Shown: in pieces, positions 46,077 to 58,500 of the stretch | Layout: each line of letters starts with the position of its first letter | Position numbering within the stretch: position 1 is the stretch's first letter | NCBI GenBank assembly: GCA_947462335.1 | Contig: OX381714.1 | Location: forward strand, 39,033,360-39,097,359 | DNA length: 64,000 nucleotides | Direction of reading: 5' to 3' | Source: Harmothoe impar | Lineage: Eukaryota > Annelida > Polychaeta > Phyllodocida > Polynoidae | The notes under the pieces: generated by a model | What the model was told of the DNA's origin: nothing | Seen by the model: only the letters and a program-made list of their open reading frames with translations | Databases searched by the model: none | Position numbers and translations under genes: made by a program

Positions 46077-46348
46077 CTAACCCTTTAAGGGCAGCATAGT
46101 ACAGTAATAATACCCTTTTGGTCGTCATGATAATTGAATGCAGGCCTGGCGATAACTTGCCAGTCCTACATGTATGCATTTAAACAGCATGGCAATCGTA
46201 CAGGGTTGATACAATCCTGAAGGGTCAGCATGATGCATGAATGCAGCCCTGGTGAATAGCCTCACCGTGGCTGCATCATGCATCATGATGCAGCTATTAT
46301 GATGACAAAGGACACATTAAAGCACTATCCGGTAACTGAAGGGCTAAA
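46077..46348. mobile_element. TTAA piggyBac-type MITE, copy 4
   Basis: Left CTAACCCTTTAAGGGCAGCATAG and right GGTAACTGAAGGGCTAA, both with one-base decay of TTAA. The internal GCATGATGCATGAATGCA is conserved. Confidence 0.8.
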
Positions 46349-48588
46349 GGCATGCACACCCCTGAGCCTATCACCTAGCCGCCTACCTCAGCCTATCAGC
46401 CTATGCATGAGCTCACAGGGGAGGTGCTAGAACCCTTGAGTATGTTGATAGGTTAACGTGAGAAATGGTATCAGAACGAGGCTGCTGGATTTCCTCACAG
46501 ACTGCCACCTGGTGGGAAGCTATAACGTTAGAGATCCTGACTTAGCTGGTGGTCTCTAGGCTCCATGGTGAGGGTCGGAAATTCTAGTAAGGATCCAAAG
46601 GACTGGGGTTAGATGGAGTGTGAAATAATCTATGATAGGAACATAAGAGTTATATTATTATTAATGATCAGGTAATGCACACACGTGTTGGTGTGGGGGC
46701 CATGACACCTGGACATGTCAGTCCTGGGAGCAGAAGGAGGGCTGGGTGGAGATGGGGTCTATTATTTAAGTGCATTGGAGCTATATACATGTACGAGTCT
46801 TTTCGAGCAGTTACCATTACTAGTATTCTGTTTTCAGATCAAATTTACATCATACTGAAATGAGGACATTTTGACCATTGGAACACGATAATTAGGCCTA
46901 TACACAACGCCAAATTCATATATATGTTACTCCCCTTCAGTAGGTTTACATTTTATGCATTTGTAAGTTTGTGAGACTAAAAAGAAACCTGTTTTTATTT
47001 CTAATATAAGAAAGGGGGAAAACCTGGCTAGGGCACTAGCCGTTGTAATTGGCAGACAATACTGTAGTCTTCTGTGGGGACATGTGTTGATTAAAGCACA
47101 CACGACCCCCCACGTCGGTACAGAGTGAGAGGCAATGGGTCACGTTTTGTTTTAGGGAAGCCCTGAAGTACTCCATGCCAAAAAAGGGATTTACACATTG
47201 TTAGAAATGGGAGGAAAACTAAAATAGAAAAGAAGAGACAAGCATTGTAGAGGTGACCCACACTGACAGTGTGCTGACTATTTTGGCCTCTGAAAAAAGC
47301 CTGTAGGCCTAAGCTAGGCCTCTTAATGTGGCCTGAAGCCTGTCATTAGGCGGGCTGGGGGGCACATTCCGCCAGGGGCAGTGCTGCATGCACCTAATCG
47401 TTCATTTATAGGAGCCACAGAGTGTTCCACACTGCCTTTTGATCTTGTAGGGGACTCTGATGGGTTGGGCAGTTAGGGAGGGTGTTTTGGGGGGACTTGA
47501 AAGCTCCTGCATGCTGTGATTTAGTGAATGTGATGGGGAATATTGCCATTTGGTGGTGGGTCAGTTTAGGAGGGGGTGCTCTAAACAATGAGGAGAATGG
47601 CCATGAAAGGCTTTTTGTGTTTTGTCTGGGTTGATTGTTAGTGTGGGATGGAGGGTAGTTTGTCAGTGGACCTGTCATTGGGATGGATGATGATGTATCT
47701 TGGATCTCCCATTGTAATGCATGCTAGATAATTATGTTGCATGATATAAAGGACTAAGAGTTACTTGGTAATGTTAGCGTATGAGTGCCATACATGAATA
47801 AACCTACATCCCTTTATTGGTATTGTATAAAGTACCATATTCCTCACGGAATCCCTCGCAAATATACTGGTCCCTACAGCACAAATATACAGTGAAACCT
47901 AGTAAGCTTGTAATCAATATAAGTATATACATCTTGACAATCCAAACTGTATATTCCCAACATGATGTAGGTTGTGATTGTGATATAAACTACCCTACTA
48001 CCCTGTACACATAGTTCACACTTGTACATCTTGTAGGTACAAGCCATACCATTTGATGACACAAAAACAATATCTCTTTAAAACAGAGAAGCAAAGTCTT
48101 AACATAGAAAAGGCATTAAGGAAGATAATCACACTTCCCTGGGTTAATGTTTGTGGGGTGACATTATATCACAGTGGCAGGTGCAATGTGCCCTAATGGG
48201 GGTGTGAGTGATGAGATGGCGTAGATCAAAGACATGCTCATTTCCTTGGGTTTACAGGAGTGAAGGAATATCCTCCCACAAGTAATTCTTCTTATACACC
48301 ATCTATAGCTAAGGCTGCTCAATGAGTGGTTGACATAGTCACAGAAAGGCTGATTGTACACTGGTTAGCCTAGTCTCAACAAGGTTTGCATAGTGGTCGG
48401 CAGATTTTTAAATGCTTATAACAGTGAATGCCACTGGACCTATTACAATGTATTATTATTATTAATGAGATGCCAATTAATAATATTAATATATATAGCA
48501 TAGATATTCCTATAATACATCATACAGTCATAATAGATGCGCCATACTGACCACATACTATCGTTTTGGCTGTAGGCCCAAGTCTTAC

Positions 48589-48793
48589 TTCCACTACAGC
48601 AAGAGTCAGAGTGGAGCGAGGGTAGGTACTCATGGCATTATACAATGGCGATGGGACATATATTCCTGGACCTAACCTCTCACAAAGATTACAAGCATCC
48701 AACACTCTGGACAAGATGTAGTTATTATTCCGCCTATCACTGTACGCCCACCACACAGGGTAGGGAGGGGCGCAGTGCATGGATATGGCATTA
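48589..48793 (-). CDS. Candidate minus-strand exon E1
   Basis: On the minus strand the acceptor ttttttcttatccccag precedes 205 nt ending GTGGAA|gtaaga. It reads 68 codons including SRVLDACNLCERLGPGIYVP and SPLYNAMSTYP. A phase-0 open segment after a weaker acceptor (acaatcag, 48349 downward) reads PFCDYVNHSLSSLSYRWC and runs to TAA at 48164, with AATAAA on the minus strand near 47815. Splice signals are good, but I do not recognise a family. Confidence 0.25.
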
Positions 48794-51700
48794 CTGGGGA
48801 TAAGAAAAAATATGTATTACTCCTAATCCACCAGACTCTTTCTACTTCCTCACACAATCCCAATGATTACCCCCTCGAATCAGGCTTCAGAGGCCACAGA
48901 AGCAAGAGGGCTTTGGAGACTACAAAGTGCATGAGAATCAATTTTGCGAATGATTTGGCCGTAACCAAGGCAACGGGACACAGGTCGGCCATGATGGATG
49001 GAGGAGAGGGACGCTGAGCAGCTCGTGACCGTGATTCAGACGGTGAGCAACTCACAATGCTCCCAATTATCGCTCACCCACTCTGTTCTAGGGTTTACAT
49101 TTGGAGCTGGGTAAGGGGTGGGGTAACTCTGTTGGAAGCTGGGAGCTGGGAGATGGCAACAGTTTTCAGGAAGACAATGTCTTTTTGTATTAAGGCAACA
49201 GTGGGTCGTCTATAGCAATGCTAGATATGGGTAAATTCTAATATTGCGACCCCTTGTCATTTATGTATATGTCACTGCTGTTTTGTCAAGTTCATCATTT
49301 GCGATATCTTCACGGCTGCCAGCGCTGTATCATGACATTATGTAGACATTTTCTATCGATTTGTAAAACGGAGGAGAAAACGATTGGACTGAATAATCTT
49401 ATGGAGGCATAATTGTATTCATCAGGACAACAAGACAACTAACATAATTACAGTTGTCTAATTGGAGTAATTGTCTAGTACTTGATTGTCTAATACAATG
49501 AGTATTGTTACCTCCAACTATGCCATATCTCATATACTGGAGCACTGTCCTATACTGTAGACATCTGCCGATACGTCTCCACCTGCTTAGTCCCACCCTC
49601 ATAGTCATAACTACCCCCCCCCCACCTCCTACCCCCCCCCCACCCTACCCCACTCCCACCTCCCATGTACTGGAGGAGAAAGGCACAGCATGGAGTCCGT
49701 CATCAGTTCTTATTCTCCAGAAAGAAGTGACAGGAGAAAGGCAATCATTTATAACACTATCCCTACTCCCCCATGTCTCCACCCTTCACCCTCCTTCCTC
49801 AGCGTCTTATGTCTCCCCCAACCCCTCCCCTTATCCCTCCTTCCAAACCCACTGGGACTGTATCATTCAGAATCCTTCCCTCCAGGCTTACTCTAATCCC
49901 TGACCAATAATCACATTATGAGCCATGTCTGAAAGCAAACACAGACGGTTTTAAACATTTATTTCTCAGAAAAAAAACAGAGACATGTTGATAGGTTACC
50001 AGGGGTTAGCAGGGTATGGGGCCAAAACTGTTACCATGGTAACAAGGTGTAACCAAGACGTCCTAACCTCCCCTAGAACCAGCACTTTCTCCTGTCAGCA
50101 AACCCTGGTGGCGATGGATGTCGTCTCTCTAATTGTAACTGCAGACAAAGAGGGCAAGCCAAGAGCTCTTAGGGATGTGGCTGGGAGGGAGAAGGGAGCC
50201 GGGAGCTGAGCAAGTGCCATCCCCCATTTCTTGTGTCTCTGCCGCCACAGCCCCTCCATCCACCCACTGACGCCCCCTGCAGTCAGTCTCCTCCTCCAGC
50301 ACCCCTCCCCCACTTCTAACCCGGGCACCCTTAAGCCCCTTGAAGCAGGATTTTCCCTGAAATGTGATCACTGTCATTTGTACTCATGGGTTAGGAGTCA
50401 TGTGATATTAGGTTGTGTGCTGGGGTGGGCCCGGAGCAGGGTAGGGGTGATGTGTCCTCTAGGCTTGGAATGAAGGCAAAGAGGCATACCTCTATATATT
50501 TCCATACCTGCCCCCCCCCCCGACTTATAAGGCTATTGTATGGAGAAAACATCCAAAGTCACGCTTGAATAGGCATAGGCTCCAAAGCTTTTGTGCATTC
50601 TCCTGCTTAATTTTTTTCCAATAAACTATTTAATATCCGTGTCCAGAGCTGCACTGTACTCGTGTTACACACATTAATTTAGTATGGACTACTCTATTTG
50701 GTTGGCTGCCAAACAGACAGCTAGTTACCCGTATTTTCTTCAGATATATAGACCCATACTATATCCATGCAATTGGATGGTGTCCCTTCTGAGTGTTGCG
50801 CGTATCAATGTTACATAAATATGATAGATCATAAAATATCCATATAGAACCGTAGGCGAAATTGTAGGCATTATGCTTGTTTAAAAAGACTCAAGTGCTG
50901 ATTGAATTTGCTCGTTTCCCAGGCGAAAAAGATGCTCAAGCAAATCGCTTCTGTCAATAAATAATGATTGCTCTGGGTTGGAATGGTTGAATAGCACCCA
51001 AACAATGCGAGCAGACGACACCCACAAAACACTCCAGAAATTGACGGGAAACCTGCTTTTTGTAAGGCGAATAATGGAGATGAGAGACGCCGCCGCCAGG
51101 CAGACGATATTTTACACTGCGTCTGGAAAAAATGTCGTCTGGGTTTTAATGGTAATGTGATTCCCGTCCACTGGCACACTCCCACGGGACAGTGTCTAAT
51201 GAAAGAGTGTCCTGAATATAAAAAAGACATACCATTAAATGTGATTTCAAATCAGGGACGCTCGGCGTGTTTTATGGTCGTCAGGTCATGCTGTGGGAAA
51301 CCAAGTTGATATACAAATATTGCTATGATTAACGGCAATAAGAAGTTTCAAAAAAGAGAAAATGAAAACAAGGAAACTGTGTCCAGAGCATGCCCATTTG
51401 TCGTCTGCGTGGCGGCGCTCTTCCTTTCTGGAGGGAAGAAAAAGTGGCTGCGACTCTATGGTGACTCAGTTCAAATTTGAGTTGCCTGATTCAAAGTTCA
51501 TGTTTCCTGTACTACTCACAATGGTCAGCGTTATACACGGTATACAGGCGTCAGGGTTGGCTGCTTGCCAGAGACAAATAAGGGCAATACGAACAACCTT
51601 GTTCCATTGAATCAATCTGCACGTGACTAATTACAAGTTTTAATGGAGAGTATTTATGTAGTAAATATGACGGAAGCTCGATTTCTTTGACAGTAAGCAA

Positions 51701-54700
51701 TGTATTGAAAATGTTGATTTCATTCTGGTGACATACAAATACAACACAATATTTAAGACATGCGCTTATTATCATGTGTAGGGGGGCACTGAATGTGATT
51801 GATAGGCCTATATACATGTTGAATACCCTTCTTCCGAATGCATAGAATAATGCCACATCGCTAGTGACAGTTCCACTGTCTGCGTTGGACGTGCACTAAT
51901 GGGGCGATAATAAGCTAAGTTTGTGCCATCCCATCTCTAAGAGCTACATGTGACGCATTGTGACTGCATTTAACCATTATCTCATAACTGATAAAACACG
52001 CTTATGGAAAAGAAATCCCATGATGCAGAGCGGAGGTGCATTGATAATCAGGTCAGTGAATCGGACAAAGCAGGTCAGCCCGACCCTATGGGGGATGGGT
52101 GCTTAAGGGGTAGGGATGGGGAGGGAGGGGGTAAGGGGCAGGGGTAAGGGCAAGCCAGGAGACACTGTCCCTTTTCTGCTTTTAGGACAAAAGGTTTGGA
52201 AGGTGTCCAGGATATGATAAGGTTGTGCGGAAAATAGCCCGGCTAGTGAAAAGAGTCAGAGATGGGGAAAGAGTATACATGTTTCAACATGATTATGAGA
52301 ATAACTAACTGTTGAGAATAACTAAAGAGCTGAAGACTAGGAAAAGTTGTGAATTATACAGGCATTATAGAATTGCAGGAATTTTAATTGAAATGCAGAA
52401 ATCTGGGATGACGAACACATGCAACAGCAGAGGAATTATTGCTGCAGGAAGTCTAAGGTGAGAGAGAGAGAGACCCATGGGTGAATAACAAAGGGAAGAG
52501 GATCAGTAGGAACACAGAAGGGTGGGAATGCCAAATGAAAGGAGTCAGGGAGAGGGGACAGGGGAGGGGTCATTTAACAAGTGTGAAAGTCTGTGGCGTC
52601 CTGCAGAGGCATGCGGGCTCAGCTGGCAATAACCTGTTCCCCTTCATTTATATTCATAATGGCCGCCGCTATTTAACGCTCCAAGTCATTACTAGCCCCG
52701 CTACCCCTACCCACCGTGACTCATACGCCGCAACGGGCAGCCATATTGAATTATGTCCTTGTTGAGTTTTCTCTGTTGGACAGGTTTTCCTTAATTACTG
52801 AGATATTTGTAGAGCTGGTGGGGCAGGGTGAGCTATGGAATGCCACTTGATGATTTGGGATGGGAGCTTCTTATTTTAACAATACCTACCCTAAGGCTGT
52901 TGTAATGGATAATGCAGTTAGATATTAAGATATATCATGCTTTTAACTCATCCTAAGACCTTTACAACAGAGGACTTGATTGTCTGACCTATATCAATTC
53001 CATGTACGTCTACACATATTTGTCGCTAAATGTATTATGATTGTGTAGGCCTATACTATTAATAGAACACACTTTGGAACTATTAATTTGTAAAAAGAAA
53101 TAGTAGATATCAAACAATAAGCGATTTGATTGTTCCAGAATGGGCCATACACATGATAATGTGATCCTTTAGGCTCTATGTACAACAAAGTAGTTTAATT
53201 ATAGTACTTCTTGTTTCCATAGTACTCAATGAACCCTGTACCCCTATAGTTTTTTTTCTCTCCAATTGGTCCATACTATTCAAACATTACCCCAACCTCT
53301 AAACCTCACCTCCACCAACTAAGACGATGATCACACCGAGATGGATGGTCGCTCAGATTCCCATCTCCACATTTCACGCGAGATCTCGTTGCTAGGCGAT
53401 GCTTATCACGTGTTATCAACATTCCTTTTGGCTCCTGCCCATTTCACGCTGGATGATTACGGAGCGGAACGGGAACACGTACAGATCCCCCTAGCGGAAC
53501 GCTACCGCAACTCTCTCATCTCACAAGAAAAATCATTCTCAAGAAAAATATCGTCTGATTTTCCGTTTTACTTCTATTAACGCGATATAACCCTGAATTT
53601 AGGCCTAACCGACATGAACCCTTCTATGGTATAACCTTTGAGGGCCGCTTGGCTTTTATTTGTAAATGCCGTCTGTAAATCGCAATTATTCTGCTATATT
53701 TCTGAATTGGCGGGAGCATCAGTCCCGCCGAGCCTTAAGAGCTTTGCCAAGAGATTGATCACTTCGCCCTCGGTTCAGCGTCGTAAATATTTATGGCGAT
53801 TGAGTCAGCATGTAAGAAATATTGCCCTCGATGTCCGAGGCCCGGGAAAATTCCAAAGGGATGGGGGTAGGGGAGTGGTGATGGGAAGGGGAGGGATGAG
53901 TGAAAGTCACAAAAGTACACATGATCTAGTGACTTTTACGTGGCGCCGTATCCTGCTGAGAGAATGGGGAGTTATGGGCACTTTGGGACGAGCAGTCAGA
54001 CATCATTCTATCGTCAGGCTCTCTTTATTAAACCCTTTCCCCCATTTTCTCAATTTCTGTCACTTTCCTCCATTCACCATCCCTCCCTCAATAGCCCTAT
54101 AAACAACCCTAGGTTCCCCTGATAGCGTTCCAGCCTTGATTAAAAGTGTTTCATGATCTGTTGTATGATGCAGACCAATTGTTGAATAAAAAATATTTTT
54201 CAACAGTTTGTACCTGTTGCTCTTGTAGTTTGCCATATCAGTTATACAGCCGTTTAGATGACCATAAATGTGCCCACTAGGTTTTCAGATAACAGAAAAT
54301 GAGAGGTAAGGCATCATGGTTGGGACTTGCATGTTACAACCCTAACAAATGAGATCTAGACTAAACCACATAGGTACTGAAACATAACATTTAAGGAACA
54401 TTTCAACACAGCCACCATAAAGACAACAGTAGCCATCCCCCCTGGAGTTAATCCTAGGGAATGTCACTCTGACCCCCTCCTAAACCCCCCTTAATGCCTC
54501 CCCAGGGTCACGTGACGAATCCCTCCAGCTCCTGCTCTAAGATAACCAATCAGAATCGGTGCTGCTCCTACAGGCCACGTGATCAATTAGACAACAGGCT
54601 AATCACATTGTTGACTCAGTCTGATGAGTCGGGCTAATTGTCTGAGGGCGCACTGGGGGGTGGCACTTATTGGTCTGGGGCTAGGGTGGGAGGGATGGAT

Positions 54701-55356
54701 AGTGGAGGAAGAGACGGAGAGGGATGATATGGGGCAGGGGATAGAGAAAGGATGTACAGGGAAGAGGATCTGGTATACCTGAAAGAGGGCTTTACATATG
54801 AATATAATTATAAGGTGTGAGTCAATCTAGATGTTCCAGGTGGCATATTTCTATATAGGTCTAGACAAAAAAAAAGGATAAAATTGTGGACACCCCATAT
54901 CCTATCTACCCCTAACCCCACGCCAAACCCTACCCACTCTCCACACACTGGTCATTCTAATTGGACTTATTATGAACCCCTGATGCATTATGCTTTTGAT
55001 TGACAAGGCGGTAATATTAAGTATCTTATTGACCCAGTTCCATCCCCCTTCGATGAGGATTTATGTTGACATATTTGACATCAGTAATGCCTTTAATTTC
55101 AACAGAGATAACTTGGGCGTACTAGGGTGTGTATCAAAATGCACGAGGGGCACATTACAGCATGGCTGCTAAACTGCAATCAACTAGTCCCAGTACAGAG
55201 TGTAACAATATTAAAGAGGTCCAATGTCTCTTATGCACGGTCCTTGCATCTCAAGATGGCTAAAGACCCAGTGATCCAGCCCCGCCTTTTGTTAGTGTTA
55301 CAACCAACAGCCACATTGTTGTGGGGGCAGGAGGAGGCCCTCCCACCCCTTAACAC

Positions 55357-55556
55357 TTAACCCTTATATAACTGCATAGTGCTTTAATGCATTATCCCGA
55401 TTTGTCGTCATGAAGGCAACCCAGGTGAGTATCCCGTCAGGACTGCATTCATGTGTCACATGTTCCGATCCTTAATCAGTGTATCAACCTTGTATAGCCG
55501 GCATGATATATGGATGCATATTACATTAAAACACTATGCGGCCCTTAAAGGGTTAA
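55357..55556. mobile_element. TTAA piggyBac-type MITE, copy 5 (best preserved ends)
   Basis: Exactly bounded by TTAA at 55357-55360 and 55553-55556. Left TTAACCCTTATATAACTGCATAG, right ATGCGGCCCTTAAAGGGTTAA. 200 bp in all. TTAA duplication plus CCCTT.. ends is the piggyBac signature. Confidence 0.85.
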
Positions 55557-58500
55557 AGTTAAAGGTGTAACTCAGGTACCACCTACAGGCCACAGGAGCA
55601 CAGATCTCCAGTACTCAAGCAGTCATCTCCACACCAGGCACCACACTACAAAATCACCCAGTGCTGTAACAGCTGATGCACTTAAAATACCTGCAGGGTC
55701 GTTAAGCCCTTGTTCAGCCTTGCCACAATAGAGTAATGGCCTGATATGGACTGGTAAAGCCTGTTAAATACTGCAGGAGGAGGGCCCCTTTTCATTGAAT
55801 ACCTTTCTGTGCGTGAATACAGCTGTTGTGAAGCGAGGAAACGATGACCCATCCATCAGGTTTTAGTTATCCCTATAATATGTGGATCAAGGTGAGATTA
55901 TCTACTTTTATTATGTAATACTTACATTGTGGCAATTTCCATGAATCCCTTCAACCATACTCTTTCTGTCAGATATAGATGAGTTTATAAATACAGAAAC
56001 CAAGTATGTGTTAACTCCAATTCTCCATATGGGGAGATGGGTCGTGCATGTGTTTGGATGATTGGACATGCATATTTGCTCTATCACTGAGCATTGACAG
56101 TATTTCACACCAGGCCTTTTGGGGCGCATTTCCCCTGAAAGGGGCATATACCCCCATGGGTACGATACTGGGGTGCCAACCTCTCATTTTTTTCTGAAAG
56201 AGGGGAGGGGGTATATTTACCCTTTTACGTGGTTCAATCGACCCTGCTCATTCAGCCCAATGTGGCAGCAAACACTACACAGGCGTGATGGTGGGCGAAG
56301 AGGGGGTAGCAGGGTCCCTTGGGTCCTCCTCACCCGGCTGAATTCATCACTATCGATTTTCTGTGGACAAATTTGGGTTTTGCCAACATCAAAGTGTGAT
56401 GAAGGATCGTGTGCCGCCCAGAACGTGTCTAGACCACACACAGGGTGCAGGTTATAGGGTTATCAGGCAGTTATAGTCCTCAGACTAAGGAAGGTGCCAG
56501 TTTGATTTACTTTAGAGCACCCAGTTTCTTTCTCAATGTTTGAAATGGTGTAATTCTCATGATGGGAAATTCACAACCTGTTCAATCAATGTACTGTCAA
56601 TAATCACCAACACTGTTTTTTATTGTTTAATAAAACATTCATAGCTGAATATAATATGATTCCATTCCTATTGCATGGGGAGGGGGGTGTAGGGTAGACT
56701 GAGTAAAGGTGTTAAAGCATTCAAAGATCAGCATGATACATGGATCATTCGCAACTATCGTTACCGTAAAATGATTGTGGGAGACTGGTTTCTTAGCAGT
56801 TCTAGAAAAGTTATTTTCTTTTTATAGCTGGTCAATTTTATCAGTATAAATCTTCCTTTGTCAGAGCTAAGGTACTTTGCTCTACAAATCTATCCATATA
56901 GACAAGATGAAAGATAGTTATATATCATTACCCTTTGCACCCAACACCAACCCTGCAATTGTATACACTTCGATGAAGGCTAAGTGAAATATCAATGGGA
57001 ATAGGCAAATGCACCATAAGACTGAAATGGGAGGCCATTAAAGGAAGCAAAGCAGCCAAGACTGAAGACAAGATAAGAATAATATGCACCACTTAGCCTT
57101 ATGTACCCCAAGATGTTTCTAGTGTATTAGACAAGATAGGTCGAAGTTATAGGTTCAAGCTGGTGCGAACGTTTTGTGAAATGTAATACATGTTATACAT
57201 ATGACACTTAATGGCCTCTATTGGAGCCCCTTTGACAGTTGCACCAAGGAAACCTCAGTCAGTCTTCGCCCTCACTTCACGCTACACTACCCGTAGTGCC
57301 GGTTTTTATGCCCTTTTAAATCATAATTCTTCTCACTTTAAGTACTGCCTCTGGGTATGGCTCACACTGGGGTAGCCTACAGAACGCACTGTTTATTTTG
57401 ACATCAGTCAAAAGCCTGGGAGGGATTGAGTGTCAGTGGTTTAGGCTCTTGGGGCAGGATTTGTGTAAGAAAACCCCCAATTGTCACCAATTTTCATATA
57501 TACAAGTGCCTGAGCACAGCAGATGTTCTTGTCACCCAGGTGGTGATTTGGTGGTGATGTTTAACTGGAACATTATACCTGTCTCACTAGGGTAGTCATT
57601 GCTGAAGTAGGTCAGTGCTACCCTAGTCAGGTATCAGATTGTACTTCTGGGCTGTCTAGGCAATGACTAGGGGGAGTGATTGAAAAGCCAGATAAGGCTG
57701 CACCCCCATTAAAAGTTGTAATGTGCTTGTAACGGGCCCAGCCTTTTGCTCTGGGGCACGTTGAGCGATAATACGTGCAGTATCCAATGCTCGTAGTACC
57801 CTATTGAAATGGCAGGCCGGTAAGTCACAGTCGATAGAATTTCCTGTGAGTAGGTAAGGGCTTATCTACAGGCTTGACAATACTAATCGTACCACTGAGA
57901 ACATGGACAGGGCTCTGATAGCCTTTGACAGGACGACTCTCAATGAGAGGAGGTAGCTGGATAGGGGAGGAAGGGAGGGAGGGAAGAAGGGAAAGAGAGG
58001 AGGAGGGGGAAAGCCAGGTTTTGTTGATGATGGTTTTTCTTGTCTGTTTCCATCAAGGCTTCTCCTCCTGTTTGGCGCAGCAAGTCGCATACATGTAGTG
58101 GTGCCCTGGTTACCTTCTTGGCGTTGTTATCTTAGCGTTAGGGTACACTGACAATCCCATAATGGGATCTGTATTGGGGGTAAAAAGTAGCAATTACCGA
58201 AACTAGGATCCATGAAATGAAGTTATTCCTGCAGCCTCGGCGCGGACACACAGCTACCTCCGAGCAGCGCTGTCTGCTCTCCAAGCCGAGCCTTTGTCAT
58301 ACACAAAGACCAAGCAGACCTCTACAGTGATGTATTGGAGAGTGAAGGGATAGAGACGATTGTATTGAACTGAACATGTGGACTAAGTGGAGGCTGGTTA
58401 AATTTTGGGACCTTTATCTGGAACAGGTGGTTAAAATGGTCAAAAACGTGTCTATTTGTGATGATTTGTTGTTTAGTCAGTGGTGACCACATCCCTACCT

